From Nitrosospira sp. Nsp2 (GTDB lineage Bacteria; Pseudomonadota; Gammaproteobacteria; Burkholderiales; Nitrosomonadaceae), in the NCBI RefSeq assembly GCF_003050965.1, contig NZ_QAOU01000009.1, positions 1 through 64,000 on the forward strand: a stretch of 64,000 nucleotides of DNA, in the 5' to 3' direction. The translations under genes and the position numbers were made by a program. Of this stretch, positions 35,127 to 44,299 are shown piece by piece (the first letter of the stretch is position 1; the number at the start of each line of letters is the position of its first letter). The notes under the pieces are model-generated. The model worked only from the letters and a program-made list of their open reading frames with translations. It ran no database searches and had not been told where the DNA came from.

Positions 35127-35558
35127 TTACACCCCCTCCACTTCCACGCCCATGCTCCGGGCGCTGCCCGCAACAGTCCGAACTGCGGCATCCATATCGG
35201 CTGCGGTCAAATCGGGCATTTTTATCTGGGCAATTTCTTCCGCCTGTTTCCGGGTCAATTTACCTACTTTGTCCGTATGCGGTCTGGGACTGCCCTTGCC
35301 TACGCCCGCGGCTTTCTTTATCAACACCGTCGCCGGCGTTGTCTTCATGGTGAAAGTGAAGCTCTTGTCGGCGTAAGCGGTAATGACGACCGGCACGGGC
35401 AACCCAACCTCCATTTTCTGGGTGGCGGCATTGAACGCCTTGCAGAACTCCATGATGTTGAGCCCGCGCTGTCCCAGCGCCGGGCCGATGGGCGGACTGG
35501 GATTCGCCTTGCCCGCGGGCACCTGCAGCTTGATATAACCAACTATTTTTTTTGCCAC
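35127..35558 (-). CDS. rplK: 50S ribosomal protein L11
   Basis: L11 with its rRNA forms the GTPase-associated centre, the thiostrepton target and the RelA sensing site. The 143-residue protein has the proline-rich N-terminal [20 protein letters not shown] near residue 13 and the C-terminal RNA-binding domain ending [18 protein letters not shown] (approximate). The start is GTG at 35558 with a GAGGAG ribosome binding site; rplA follows directly. Confidence 0.98.
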   Translation of the reverse strand: MAKKIVGYIKLQVPAGKANPSPPIGPALGQRGLNIMEFCKAFNAATQKMEVGLPVPVVITAYADKSFTFTMKTTPATVLIKKAAGVGKGSPRPHTDKVGKLTRKQAEEIAQIKMPDLTAADMDAAVRTVAGSARSMGVEVEGV

Positions 35559-35655
35559 GATAACTCTCCTCTCGGGTACATGCGAACGCCATGGCGCTCT
35601 CCCCAGTTGACAACATGCGGGACCCGCTATACCTAGCGCGTGCCGCCTCTATCCT

Positions 35656-36189
35656 TCAAGCTTTTTCGACTTGACTGAAATCCAGCTCCACAGGGGTGGG
35701 ACGCCCAAAGATGGAAACCGACACCCGAATTTTGCTTTTGTCATAATTGACATCTTCCACATTGCCGTGAAAATCCGTAAACGGGCCTTCCTTGACCCGC
35801 ACGGCCTCGCCCGCCTCAAAAAGTACCTTAGGCTTGGGCTTCTCCACCCCCTCCTGTATCTGATGGAGAATGTTCTGCACTTCCTTCTCGCTGATCGGCG
35901 TCGGTTTCGTGGCCGAGCCACCAATAAAGCCGGTGACCTTGGCAGTGTTTTTTACCAGATGCCACGTTTCATCAGTCATCTCCATCTCGACCAATACATA
36001 GCCAGGAAAAAATTTGCGCTCGCTGAGATTTTTCTGGCCACCTTTCATTTCAATGACTTCTTCTACCGGGACCAATATCTGCCCAAATTTGTCCTGCATC
36101 CCGGCGCGATTAATCCGATCCTTCAATGCGCGCTGCACGCTCTTTTCAAACCCGGAGTAGGCGTGAACCACAAACCATTTCTTCTCCAT
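35656..36189 (-). CDS. nusG: Transcription termination/antitermination factor NusG
   Basis: NusG rides on RNA polymerase, suppresses pausing, and links it to Rho or to the ribosome through S10. From the ATG at 36189 it is 177 residues, starting [20 protein letters not shown], with the NGN domain (about 1-115, including [12 protein letters not shown]) and the KOW motif [20 protein letters not shown] near residue 125. The frame extends 45 codons further inside secE and is not used. The start overlaps the secE stop by one base, so the two are translationally coupled. Confidence 0.97.
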   Translation of the reverse strand: MEKKWFVVHAYSGFEKSVQRALKDRINRAGMQDKFGQILVPVEEVIEMKGGQKNLSERKFFPGYVLVEMEMTDETWHLVKNTAKVTGFIGGSATKPTPISEKEVQNILHQIQEGVEKPKPKVLFEAGEAVRVKEGPFTDFHGNVEDVNYDKSKIRVSVSIFGRPTPVELDFSQVEKA

Positions 36190-36533
36190 CACCCCTCCTG
36201 TCCCATCAGATATCTCACCGCGAGCAAGAGCCCCGCATCCACCATCCATAAAAATATGGCCATCACTAGAACAAACGCAAACACGATCCCAGTGGTCTGT
36301 AGCGTCTCCTTGCGGCTCGGCCATACCACTTTTCGTGTTTCTTCAGCTGATTCTCTGGAGAATGCATAAAACTGCTTGCCGGGAGCGGTAAACCACACCA
36401 CTACGCCCGCCAGAACAACGCCCGAGAGTACAGAGATGACGCGAATGACCATCGCGCCATCCCGGAGGTAATAAAAACCTGCAATACCCGCAATCAACAG
36501 CAGTAGCGCAAATCCCAACTTGATCTTATCCAC
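36189..36533 (-). CDS. secE: Protein translocase subunit SecE
   Basis: SecE clamps SecY in the translocation channel. The 114-residue protein has three predicted membrane segments (about residues 5-23, 32-50 and 84-106), the three-segment type of enterobacterial SecE. The conserved cytoplasmic amphipathic helix [20 protein letters not shown] precedes the last segment. It overlaps nusG by one base. tRNA-Trp lies 171 bases upstream. Confidence 0.97.
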   Translation of the reverse strand: MDKIKLGFALLLLIAGIAGFYYLRDGAMVIRVISVLSGVVLAGVVVWFTAPGKQFYAFSRESAEETRKVVWPSRKETLQTTGIVFAFVLVMAIFLWMVDAGLLLAVRYLMGQEG

Positions 36534-36704
36534 TACTTTATCCCACTCTGCCTTTAATGCTTTTCAGTAAATGAAGCGGTGCAGGAGCCGATTATGCAAG
36601 CACAACCCTCAGCCCGTGATTCAACGCAACGTGTTGGTAGTTAGATTGATGAAGCCTAGCTTCCGTTGGATAATAACAGGTGTTTCGTTTGACATTTCCT
36701 ATCT

Positions 36705-36780
36705 TGGCAGGCCAGGAGGGCATCGAACCCCCAACCTTCGGTTTTGGAGACCGACGCTCTGCCAATTGAGCTACTGGCCT
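36705..36780 (-). tRNA. tRNA-Trp (anticodon CCA)
   Basis: The minus strand gives a 76-base cloverleaf beginning AGGCCAGTAGCTC and ending GGCCTGCCA with an encoded CCA. The D-arm AGCTCAATTGGCAGAGC, the anticodon stem-loop with CCA in TCTCCAAAA, and the T-loop GGTTCGATG are all present. It lies between tuf copy 2 and secE, as in Escherichia coli. Confidence 0.97.
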
Positions 36781-36868
36781 GTATTTCCTTTAAGACAATA
36801 GATAGAAAATCAGGAGATTCACCGAATATTAAGAATAAACAATTGCTCAATTCCGGGGACATCTGCCT

Positions 36869-38059
36869 TTATTCAATAACCTTTGCCACCACGCCTGCGC
36901 CAACTGTTCTGCCACCCTCGCGAATGGCAAAACGCAGGCCTTCTTCCATCGCAATCGGGGCAATCAGGTTCACCGTCACCGATACGTTGTCGCCAGGCAT
37001 GACCATCTCGGTCCCCGCAGGCAGTTCAATCGCACCCGTCACATCAGTGGTGCGAAAGTAGAATTGCGGCCGGTAGCCCTGGAAAAACGGGGTATGACGC
37101 CCACCTTCTTCTTTGCTCAGTACGTATATCTCGGCGCTAAACTTCGTGTGCGGCGTGATGCTGCCCGGCTTGGCCAGAACCTGGCCGCGCTCGACTTCCT
37201 CGCGCTTGGTGCCACGCAGCAATACGCCAACGTTGTCACCCGCCTGCCCCTGGTCGAGCAGCTTCCTGAACATTTCAACTCCGGTGCATACGGTCTTGAT
37301 CGTGGGCCTCAGGCCTACGATCTCGATTTCTTCCCCCACCTTGATTACGCCGCGCTCAATCCGCCCCGTCACAACCGTGCCACGCCCGGAGATCGAGAAT
37401 ACGTCTTCCACCGGCATCAGAAAGGCACCATCCACCGCACGTACCGGCTCAGGTATGTAGCTGTCCAGCGCATCTGCCAACTTGAATATCGACGGCTCGC
37501 CTATGTCGCTCTGATCGCCTTCCAGCGCCTTCAGCGCAGACCCAATCACGATTGGGGTGTCATCCCCGGGAAAATTGTATTTGGACAGCAGTTCGCGAAC
37601 TTCCATCTCCACCAGTTCCAGAAGCTCGGCATCGTCCACCATGTCCGCTTTGTTCATGTACACCACGATGTAGGGAACCCCAACCTGGCGCGCAAGCAGT
37701 ATGTGCTCCCGCGTCTGCGGCATCGGCCCATCCGCAGCAGAAACCACCAGGATCGCCCCGTCCATCTGCGCTGCCCCGGTGATCATGTTCTTCACGTAGT
37801 CCGCGTGACCCGGACAATCAACGTGCGCATAATGCCGGGCCGTGGTCTCATACTCAACGTGTGCCGTGTTGATCGTGATCCCCCGTGCCTTCTCCTCCGG
37901 CGCCGAGTCAATCTGCGCGTAACTCTTCGCCTCGCCTCCAAACTTCTTCGCCAATACCATCGTGATCGCCGCCGTCAATGTGGTCTTCCCATGATCCACA
38001 TGACCAATCGTCCCAACGTTCACGTGCGGCTTCGTCCGCTCAAATTTGCTCTTTGCCAT
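36869..38059 (-). CDS. tuf: Elongation factor Tu, copy 2
   Basis: This second 396-residue EF-Tu is identical in protein sequence to copy 1 at 18459-19649. At the DNA level only one difference is visible by eye (A at 36914 against G at 18504, synonymous). Homology ends three to four bases beyond the start and stop codons, while the flanks are unrelated. The gene sits in a tRNA-Tyr, tRNA-Gly, tRNA-Thr, tuf, tRNA-Trp, secE order, the classical tufB context, and is probably read from the promoter upstream of tRNA-Tyr. Confidence 0.98.
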   Translation of the reverse strand: MAKSKFERTKPHVNVGTIGHVDHGKTTLTAAITMVLAKKFGGEAKSYAQIDSAPEEKARGITINTAHVEYETTARHYAHVDCPGHADYVKNMITGAAQMDGAILVVSAADGPMPQTREHILLARQVGVPYIVVYMNKADMVDDAELLELVEMEVRELLSKYNFPGDDTPIVIGSALKALEGDQSDIGEPSIFKLADALDSYIPEPVRAVDGAFLMPVEDVFSISGRGTVVTGRIERGVIKVGEEIEIVGLRPTIKTVCTGVEMFRKLLDQGQAGDNVGVLLRGTKREEVERGQVLAKPGSITPHTKFSAEIYVLSKEEGGRHTPFFQGYRPQFYFRTTDVTGAIELPAGTEMVMPGDNVSVTVNLIAPIAMEEGLRFAIREGGRTVGAGVVAKVIE

Positions 38060-38114
38060 GATGGGTCCCCTTTTTCAAAGCACTTTTTATATCCAGGTTT
38101 TTAATCGACGCCTA

Positions 38115-38189
38115 TGGAGCCCATGGCCAGGATTGAACTGGCGACCTCTCCCTTACCAAGGGAGTGCTCTGCCACTGAGCTACATGGGC
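38115..38189 (-). tRNA. tRNA-Thr (anticodon GGT)
   Basis: The minus strand gives a 75-base cloverleaf starting GCCCATGTAGCTC and ending CATGGGCTCCA. The anticodon loop CTTGGTAAG carries GGT, reading ACC and ACU. The T-arm GGTCGCCAGTTCAATCCTGG is normal and CCA is encoded. It lies about 55 bases before tuf copy 2. Confidence 0.97.
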
Positions 38190-38272
38190 AAGCACCATTC
38201 TGCCTAAACAACACGTTGCAATAACTTTGACCCTGCCAAAACTTCAACTCCAGTTTTTCTTCAACTGCGAAC

Positions 38273-38346
38273 TGGAGCGGGTGAAGGGAATCGAACCCTC
38301 GTCGTAAGCTTGGAAGGCTTCTGCTCTACCATTGAGCTACACCCGC
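38273..38346 (-). tRNA. tRNA-Gly (anticodon TCC)
   Basis: The minus strand gives a 74-base cloverleaf starting GCGGGTGTAGCTC and ending CACCCGCTCCA. The anticodon loop CTTCCAA carries TCC, reading GGA and GGG. T-loop GGTTCGATT and encoded CCA are present. It is the middle tRNA of the tufB transcript. Confidence 0.97.
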
Positions 38347-38496
38347 ATCATCTGGCGATTTGGATCGAAGCAATCCATCAACTCATCACAGAAAAGCCAT
38401 CAAGCGCTCCGGCGCTACACTTATTACACCCCAAACCCATTCACGGTCACAACAGGCTATCGAGCCTGCTGCCGAAATGTTTACATAGCCGTCTGA

Positions 38497-38583
<87 letters not shown>

Positions 38584-38597
38584 AAACGAAACTGCTA

Positions 38598-38626
38598 ATT
38601 GTGAATGCTTTAGGATGATAAGTCAA
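38598..38626 (-). promoter_or_regulatory. Predicted sigma70 promoter for the tRNA-tuf transcript
   Basis: On the minus strand, TTGACT (38621-38626) and CACAAT (38598-38603) are spaced by 17 bp. Transcription would begin a few bases before tRNA-Tyr and could continue through tRNA-Gly, tRNA-Thr and tuf copy 2. Confidence 0.65.
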
Positions 38627-38702
38627 CGTGCATTTCGGGCTTTCAGAATTATCCGATGGCGCGATCAGAGTCGGCGCTATTGCCGAAGTCCGGGGCGCTG
38701 CT

Positions 38703-39161
38703 TCAGTGCGTCGATCCCTGACGCAAGCCCAGGAGTTCCACGTCGAAAATCAATGTGGCATTGGGTGGAATGACGTTACCTGCGCCGTTGGCGCCATAGG
38801 CCATATCGGGCGGAATGATTAAGGTACGCTGGCCACCGACTTTCATGCCGGCAACACCACGGTCCCACCCTTTAATCACGCGCCCCGCCCCCAAAAGAAA
38901 TGAGAACGGGGCGCCGCGATCGCGGGAACTGTCGAATTTTGCTCCCTTTTTATCAGATGCGCCAGGATCATAAAGCCAGCCGGTGTAATGTACCTCCACT
39001 GCCTTACCGACAGTTGCTTCCTCGCCGGTCCCCACTTTCGTATCTTTCTTTATTAGTTCATTCACGCCGGATGGTCCCTGCCCGGTTTGGGAAAATGCAA
39101 CCTGGGGTAATAGAATAACGCCCAATATCAAAGCACTAAACAGTGATTTTACGTGAGACAT
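38703..39161 (-). CDS. FKBP-type peptidyl-prolyl isomerase, exported
   Basis: This 152-residue protein has a signal peptide (about 1-24, [21 protein letters not shown], cleavage near AFS-Q, sequence given in part) and one FKBP domain. Conserved residues include [11 protein letters not shown] near residue 54, FDSSRDRG near 75, [19 protein letters not shown] near 88 and the [20 protein letters not shown] loop near 116. It probably catalyses prolyl cis-trans isomerisation in the periplasm. The gene is a single unit, convergent with nothing and upstream of the tRNA cluster on the same strand. Confidence 0.92.
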   Translation of the reverse strand: MSHVKSLFSALILGVILLPQVAFSQTGQGPSGVNELIKKDTKVGTGEEATVGKAVEVHYTGWLYDPGASDKKGAKFDSSRDRGAPFSFLLGAGRVIKGWDRGVAGMKVGGQRTLIIPPDMAYGANGAGNVIPPNATLIFDVELLGLRQGSTH

Positions 39162-39508
39162 CGCTTACCTCAAAATTAAATTAATTATTCAATTCTAAAT
39201 ATCCGTTTCTCGCCTGCGGTGGGTAGGGCAGGTATATGAACACTGCTTGGGGCCGTGCAAACTTCGCGCGGCAGATCTTGATCTTAGTTTAAGCGCCCTC
39301 GCTGCATGCACATGCAGAGTCTACATATCACCGGGATTTTGTAACCCCGGCGGCTTTCCGTATTATACGCATAGAACCCATGACTTAGTTTCCCATTGCG
39401 GCAATTGCTGCCAAAATTCGGGATCCGGGTTCTCTGCGTACTCCACCGCAAGCGGACTGACGCCGGGAAATCGTTCGCATTAGTTCGTGTAGAACTGGAA
39501 TTAGGCCG
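39162..39508. other. Intergenic region between the FKBP gene and the YbaN-like gene
   Basis: No coding or RNA gene can be supported in this 347-base divergent region. It holds a perfect small palindrome at 39302-39317 (CTGCATG, two bases, CATGCAG). The promoters of the two divergent genes must lie here, but no boxes stand out. Confidence 0.4.
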
Positions 39509-39958
39509 ATGCAGAAACACCTGAACGAAAAAGTAGGTGAGGAGCAACCACCGACGCCTTCGGTACAGCTGCACGATTCCCGGGTCGTCCGTTGGGTGTA
39601 TCTGGCAGCCGGGTTCGCTGCCCTGATACTGGCTGTGGCCGGCGTGCTGCTGCCTATTCTGCCGACCACACCTTTCGTGCTGCTGGCGGCAGCTTGCTTT
39701 GCGCGCAGTTCAACACACTTTCACGAGAAGCTTCTTGCCCACCGTATCGCGGGTCCTATTATTCGCGAATGGACTCAATACCGCAGCATTCGGCCCAAGG
39801 TGAAGCGCTGGGTATACTTCCTGCTCGCGCTGTCATTTAGCAGTTCGATCCTCATGATGCCATCGGCATGGCAAAAGGTAATGCTGGCCGTACTGGGCCT
39901 CATTCTCGCCGCATTTATCTGGCGCATCCCTGTAAGGGAAAAGGAGACGGGCACCTAA
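39509..39958 (+). CDS. DUF454 family inner membrane protein, YbaN-like
   Basis: This 149-residue protein has the DUF454 pattern: a first membrane segment (VYLAAGFAALILAVAGVLLP), the family signature LPILPTTPFVLLAAACFARS near residue 49, a soluble segment with HEKLLAHRIAGPIIREW, and two further hydrophobic stretches at about 106-122 and 126-140. The biochemical function of the family is unknown. The start ATG at 39509 has a weak ribosome binding site. The C-terminus is followed after 20 bases by the OmpA-tail remnant on the opposite strand. Confidence 0.85.
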   Translation: MQKHLNEKVGEEQPPTPSVQLHDSRVVRWVYLAAGFAALILAVAGVLLPILPTTPFVLLAAACFARSSTHFHEKLLAHRIAGPIIREWTQYRSIRPKVKRWVYFLLALSFSSSILMMPSAWQKVMLAVLGLILAAFIWRIPVREKETGT

Positions 39959-39975
39959 GCGGATGTTCAGCTGAT

Positions 39976-40095
39976 TTACCGAGGAACTGCAGCATCCTGT
40001 GGCTCTGCCACGAAGATTTCCACGCGACGGTTTCTTGACATATTTTCGGGGCGGTCATTTGCTACGACAGGCTCACGTGCCGCGAAGGCTACCCA
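39976..40095 (-). pseudogene. Remnant of an OmpA/MotB-type C-terminal domain
   Basis: Directly after the xerD stop codon, and in the same frame, the minus strand reads VAFAAREPVVANDRPENMSR followed by NRRVEIFV and a proper stop at 39976. NDRPENxxRNRRVEI is the ending of the peptidoglycan-binding OmpA-like domain of OmpA, Pal and MotB proteins. Only the last 40 codons remain; the rest of the domain and any start codon are missing. It seems to be the tail of a gene deleted or displaced by the xerD end. Confidence 0.65.
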
Positions 40096-41007
40096 TCACC
40101 CTCTCGGATGATGCACAGCATGAATCCGTTTCAGCCGTTCGCGCGCCACATGAGTATAAATTTGGGTAGTAGAAATATCGGCGTGCCCGAGCAACAATTG
40201 CACGACCCGCAAATCTGCGCCATGGTTGAGCAGATGGGTTGCGAAGGCATGGCGTAAAGTATGTGGCGACAATGGTTTGGTTATACCTGCGTGGCGCGCG
40301 TAGCGCTTGATCAGATACCAGAACGCCTGGCGCGTCATGGCTGAGCCACGGGAGGTGACGAACAGCACGTTGCTCGGGCTGCCGCCCAGTAGTCGCAAGC
40401 GAACTTCCTTTGTGTAGCGCGAAACCCACTCCAATGCCTCCTCGCCCAAAGGCACCAGGCGCTCCTTGCCGCCCTTGCCCATCACTTTGACTATTCCCAT
40501 ATTCAGACTGATTTGCGCGCTGTCCAAACTGATCAGCTCGGACACCCTTAAACCACTTGCATAAAGAACTTCGAGCATGGTGCGGTCGCGTAACCCCAAC
40601 GGAACGTTTACATCGGGGGCGTTAAGCAGCGCCTCGACGTCCGCTTCGGTAAGGCTTGCAGGCAGGCTGCGGGGAAGTTTCGGGGGGTCAATGTTAAGGC
40701 TTGGATCTAACTGTATTTTTCCCTCGCGCAACAAAAAACGGTAAAACCGCTTCAAACTCGAAAGTTCGCGGCAAGTCGTGCTAGCCTTGACCCTGGCGGA
40801 AAACTTATAGGCAATAAAGGCGAGCAGATCTGAATGGGTTGCTGTTATAAGGGCGTTGTCGTGGTGCCGGCGCTTGGCTAGCCAAGCGCCGAATTGCTCG
40901 AGATCGCTGCGATAGCTGTCCAGGGTGTTACGAGACAGACCATCCTCCAGCCACAAAGCGTCAGAAAAAGTGTCCAGCAAACCTGAGTTGAGCTCAGCCA
41001 CGCTCAT
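40096..41007 (-). CDS. xerD: Site-specific tyrosine recombinase XerD
   Basis: XerD with XerC resolves chromosome dimers at dif. The 303-residue protein has the N-terminal core-binding domain (about 1-100, [17 protein letters not shown]) and the catalytic domain with Arg in ASGLRVSE near residue 155, [10 protein letters not shown] near 250 and the nucleophile Tyr in STTQIYTHV near 285. The [15 protein letters not shown] segment is XerD-like, not XerC-like. It overlaps ogt by 14 bases and is complete at its C-terminus (HHPRG). Confidence 0.95.
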   Translation of the reverse strand: MSVAELNSGLLDTFSDALWLEDGLSRNTLDSYRSDLEQFGAWLAKRRHHDNALITATHSDLLAFIAYKFSARVKASTTCRELSSLKRFYRFLLREGKIQLDPSLNIDPPKLPRSLPASLTEADVEALLNAPDVNVPLGLRDRTMLEVLYASGLRVSELISLDSAQISLNMGIVKVMGKGGKERLVPLGEEALEWVSRYTKEVRLRLLGGSPSNVLFVTSRGSAMTRQAFWYLIKRYARHAGITKPLSPHTLRHAFATHLLNHGADLRVVQLLLGHADISTTQIYTHVARERLKRIHAVHHPRG

Positions 41008-41497
41008 GGTGGAGCAACCAGCGCTTTATACCAAGCGGGATTCCATCGCTTGCATTCATAAAACCGCCGAGTCCTCCGCTTTTAGCAATAACGCGATGGC
41101 AAGGAATGACTATCGGAAGCCGGTTCGCCCCGCATGCCTGCCCCACGGCACGCGGCGCCGAATGCAGCTGAGTGGCGATGTCGGCATAACTGCGCGTTTT
41201 ACCGCTGGGGATGTCCTGAATCGCGCGCCATACGCGTTTCTGATGAATAGTGCCGCCAATATGCAGCGACAAATCAAATATGAAATCCGGTTCAGCCAGA
41301 TACGCTTGCAACTGATCGCACACTTCTCTTGCAAGGGAAGTTTGGGGCGCAAGCGTGGGGGTATCGAGGGGCAAATACTCGATATCGGTCAGCCAGTCTT
41401 CCTCAATGCATATACCAAGAACAGCAAAGGGCGTGGCAAGTTTCGCCTGATATTCAACTACTGCTTCCAGTTTTCGACCAACCTTTGGTTTGCCCAT
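40994..41497 (-). CDS. ogt: Methylated-DNA--protein-cysteine methyltransferase
   Basis: This suicide repair protein removes alkyl groups from O6-alkylguanine. The 167-residue protein has an N-terminal domain of about 75 residues and the active-site motif IVIPCHRVIAKSGGLGGF near residue 127 with the acceptor Cys. The helix-turn-helix KTRSYADIATQLHSAPRAVG (given in part) precedes it. It is a one-domain Ogt type, not the Ada fusion. The gene overlaps xerD by 14 bases, so the two are probably cotranscribed. Confidence 0.94.
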   Translation of the reverse strand: MGKPKVGRKLEAVVEYQAKLATPFAVLGICIEEDWLTDIEYLPLDTPTLAPQTSLAREVCDQLQAYLAEPDFIFDLSLHIGGTIHQKRVWRAIQDIPSGKTRSYADIATQLHSAPRAVGQACGANRLPIVIPCHRVIAKSGGLGGFMNASDGIPLGIKRWLLHHERG

Positions 41498-41691
41498 GGG
41501 GTATTTTGAACGTTAGCCGGCAGGACTTGCAGACATCCGGCACGTATCCAATCTCGATCATCACGGGATTCTATTAAATGGTAAAGCATAGCGCGGGGCG
41601 CTTTGACTTTATGCGTGGAGTCCGGCGATAATCCCCGCATTATCCGGCCTCCGCAATCCGCCGACAAGTCCCCCGCACAAAGGAGCGAGCA

Positions 41692-43200
41692 GTGAAATTC
41701 AGTATAAAAAGCGGAAATCCCGAGAAACAGCGCGGCGCCTGCCTGGTCCTGGGCGTATTTGAGCCGCGCAAGTTGACAGATGCTGCAAAAGCGATGGACA
41801 AACTTGCCGACGGGAATATCAGCAGCATATTGCGCGGTGGCGACATGGAGGGAAAGACGGGCACGACGTTGATCCTTCACAACGTGCCCAACACACAGTG
41901 CGAGCGAATATTGCTTGTAGGACTCGGCAAGGAAAAGGAACTCGGCGACAAGGCGTACCGCGAAGCCATACGGTCAGCCTTCAAGGTTCTCAAGGGGACG
42001 GGAGCTGCCGACGCAACACTGTTCTTGACTGACTCGCCGGTTACTAGCCGTGACATCGCATGGAAAATCAGCCAAACGGCCATCCTGGCGATGGAAAGTA
42101 TCTACCGCTTCGATCAGCTTAAAAGCAAGACTGAGGAGAAAAAACCTCGTCTGCGCAAAGTTACGCTTGGCGTGGGCAACATGGAAAGGCCCGGGTTAGC
42201 TACGTGCGAGGAAGCACTGCAACAGGGTCTTGCCATCGCCGAGGGTATGAAACTCGCCAAGGATTTGGGCAACCTCGCACCCAACTTCTGCACCCCGAGC
42301 TACCTGGCCGAACAGTCGGTAGATCTTGCCAAGGCGCTTAAGCTCAAGGCCACCGTCCTGGAGCAGAAGGACATGGAAAAACTCGGTATGGGCGCGCTGC
42401 TGGCAGTCGCGCGCGGCAGTCGGCAGCCCGCCAAGCTGATCGCTTTGGAATACTGGGGGCGCACAGAGAAAGAAAAGCCCATTGTGCTGGTGGGCAAGGG
42501 CATCACGTTCGATACTGGGGGTATTTCGTTAAAGCCCGCGGCAGAAATGGATGAAATGAAGTACGACATGTGCGGCGCAGCCAGTGTGCTGGGCACGTTA
42601 ACGGCAGTCGCGAAATTAGGGCTTCCGGTAAACCTGGTCGGCATCATTCCCACCACTGAGAATATGCCGGGCGGAAATGCTACCAAGCCGGGCGACGTGG
42701 TTACCAGCATGTCGGGACAGACCATTGAAATTCTCAACACGGATGCTGAGGGCCGCCTAATCCTTTGTGATGCGTTGACTTATGCCGAGCGCTACCAGCC
42801 CGAGACAATCGTTGATATCGCCACCCTGACTGGCGCATGTGTCATCGCGCTCGGGCACGTCGCATCAGGCTTGCTCAGCAACGACGATGATCTGGCTGAA
42901 GAATTGCTGGGTGCGGCCGGACGAGCGGGGGATCCTGCCTGGCGGCTGCCATTATGGGATGAATATCAGGAACAGTTGAAGAGCAATTTTGCGGATATGG
43001 CAAACATTGGTGGACGTGCGGCAGGAACCATCACTGCGGCTTGCTTCCTGTCGCGTTTTACAAAAAAATATCGATGGGCTCATCTCGACATAGCAGGTAC
43101 CGCCTGGAAGTCGGGCAAGGAAAAAGGCGCGACCGGCCGGCCGGTGCAATTGCTGACTCAGTTTATTATCGGACGCGCGTTAAAAACATCTACCGGCTGA
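41692..43200 (+). CDS. pepA: Leucyl aminopeptidase (PepA, M17 family)
   Basis: PepA is a hexameric two-metal aminopeptidase; in Escherichia coli it also binds DNA as an accessory factor in Xer recombination. The 502-residue protein has the catalytic domain with GKGITFDTGGISLKP near residue 263 (metal and substrate Lys), the NTDAEGRLILCDALTYAE signature near 346, and conserved residues to the end. The start is GTG at 41692 with AAGGAGCGAGCA upstream. holC follows after 12 bases, giving the pepA-holC-valS order. Confidence 0.96.
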   Translation: MKFSIKSGNPEKQRGACLVLGVFEPRKLTDAAKAMDKLADGNISSILRGGDMEGKTGTTLILHNVPNTQCERILLVGLGKEKELGDKAYREAIRSAFKVLKGTGAADATLFLTDSPVTSRDIAWKISQTAILAMESIYRFDQLKSKTEEKKPRLRKVTLGVGNMERPGLATCEEALQQGLAIAEGMKLAKDLGNLAPNFCTPSYLAEQSVDLAKALKLKATVLEQKDMEKLGMGALLAVARGSRQPAKLIALEYWGRTEKEKPIVLVGKGITFDTGGISLKPAAEMDEMKYDMCGAASVLGTLTAVAKLGLPVNLVGIIPTTENMPGGNATKPGDVVTSMSGQTIEILNTDAEGRLILCDALTYAERYQPETIVDIATLTGACVIALGHVASGLLSNDDDLAEELLGAAGRAGDPAWRLPLWDEYQEQLKSNFADMANIGGRAAGTITAACFLSRFTKKYRWAHLDIAGTAWKSGKEKGATGRPVQLLTQFIIGRALKTSTG

Positions 43201-43212
43201 CCTGAAGGGGAA

Positions 43213-43632
43213 ATGACGGAAATAGACTTCTACTCCGGCGGCGATAAGCTTCATACCGCCTGCCGTCTGGTTGCGAAAGCAGTCCGCAAGGATCTGAAAG
43301 TGATGATTTACGCGTCGGATGTGGCAACGCTCGAGGGAATCGACAAACTCCTTTGGACATTTTCTCCAATGGATTTTATTCCCCACTGCCGGGCTGACCA
43401 TAAACTGGCGGATGTAACGCCTGTCATACTGGGTCATGACGCCAAAAAAATTCCACACGATGAGGTGTTGCTGAACCTGGACTCTGATAACCCGTCTTTC
43501 TTCAGCCGTTTCCACCGTTTGATCGAAATTACCGGAACAACACCAGAAGATACGCACGCTGCCCGCAAGCGCTACCGCTTTTACCAGGACCGAGGGTACG
43601 AAATCCGTCATCATAAATTAGCAGCGGTATAG
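43213..43632 (+). CDS. holC: DNA polymerase III subunit chi
   Basis: Chi links the clamp-loader complex to single-strand binding protein. The 139-residue protein starts MTEIDFYSGGDKLHTACRLV and has the LLWTFSPMDFIPHCRADHKL region near residue 46 and the NLDSDNPSFFSRFHRLIEIT segment, the family pattern. It lies 12 bases after pepA with a GGGGAAATG start region. Confidence 0.93.
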   Translation: MTEIDFYSGGDKLHTACRLVAKAVRKDLKVMIYASDVATLEGIDKLLWTFSPMDFIPHCRADHKLADVTPVILGHDAKKIPHDEVLLNLDSDNPSFFSRFHRLIEITGTTPEDTHAARKRYRFYQDRGYEIRHHKLAAV

Positions 43633-43712
43633 GAAAGATCGGAAATGACCCGCTCTTCTTTGCAAACCCGTCCGCCTTCCCATCTCGCTTATACCCAAAT
43701 CCCGAGACCATC

Positions 43713-44090
43713 ATGACAAACGCCCGTGCCAAAACATCGTCAGAAGCCGAATATGACGAAATATTGCGTAAGCTGGATACCTTGTTACTTCGCCATCAGG
43801 GCAAGCCGTCTGTTTCGGCTCGCGCTGATGCAAATGCTGCTGCGGATTTTCGGCCAACCTCGATCGCGAGTGGAAGTCCAACTCAGGTACCCCTCACCGC
43901 GGCTGACACCATACCGACCCTCACTGAAATGGTGTACCTCCCGCCTTCAATGCTCTCAGCCCCCGGCGATATCACGTCTCTCATTGCCCAAATAGTAGAC
44001 TCCGCGCTCAAAGACGCGGGAGAGGATCTTGGGGCTGGCGCTCGCGCGGCCCTGGTTCAAGCGCTGGAGTCACGATTATTCGGTCTTTGA
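43713..44090 (+). CDS. Small protein between holC and valS, possibly DUF2486-like
   Basis: This 125-residue protein has an N-terminal half rich in Ala, Ser and charged residues and a central IPTLTEMVYLPP motif near residue 67, resembling the IPVLTEVV motif of DUF2486 proteins that accompany holC in other betaproteobacteria. The C-terminal 40 residues (IAQIVDSALKDAGED and following) look helical. No catalytic motif or signal peptide is seen. Function is unknown. The family link rests on one short motif and on gene order. Confidence 0.65.
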   Translation: MTNARAKTSSEAEYDEILRKLDTLLLRHQGKPSVSARADANAAADFRPTSIASGSPTQVPLTAADTIPTLTEMVYLPPSMLSAPGDITSLIAQIVDSALKDAGEDLGAGARAALVQALESRLFGL

Positions 44091-44262
44091 TCGCTACCTT
44101 CAGCCCGCATTCCTTTATTCTTTTATTTAAAACGAATAAATAGTCACGTCGGTTATTTCCGCGCGCCCCTCATCCCCGCGAGGCGTCCACAGGGCATGAC
44201 CGCGCGTGACTCCGGAACAAGCTCTTCCTCTTTTGAGGCGCCGCTGTGTCTGCGCCTTCCGT

Positions 44263-44268
44263 TATAAT
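44263..44268 (+). promoter_or_regulatory. Candidate -10 box for valS
   Basis: A perfect TATAAT lies 31 bases before the valS start codon. No good -35 box is seen at 16-18 bp upstream, so the promoter is tentative. Confidence 0.35.
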
Positions 44269-44299
44269 TGCCGATTTTCCGCCATCACGGCTTCTGTTC

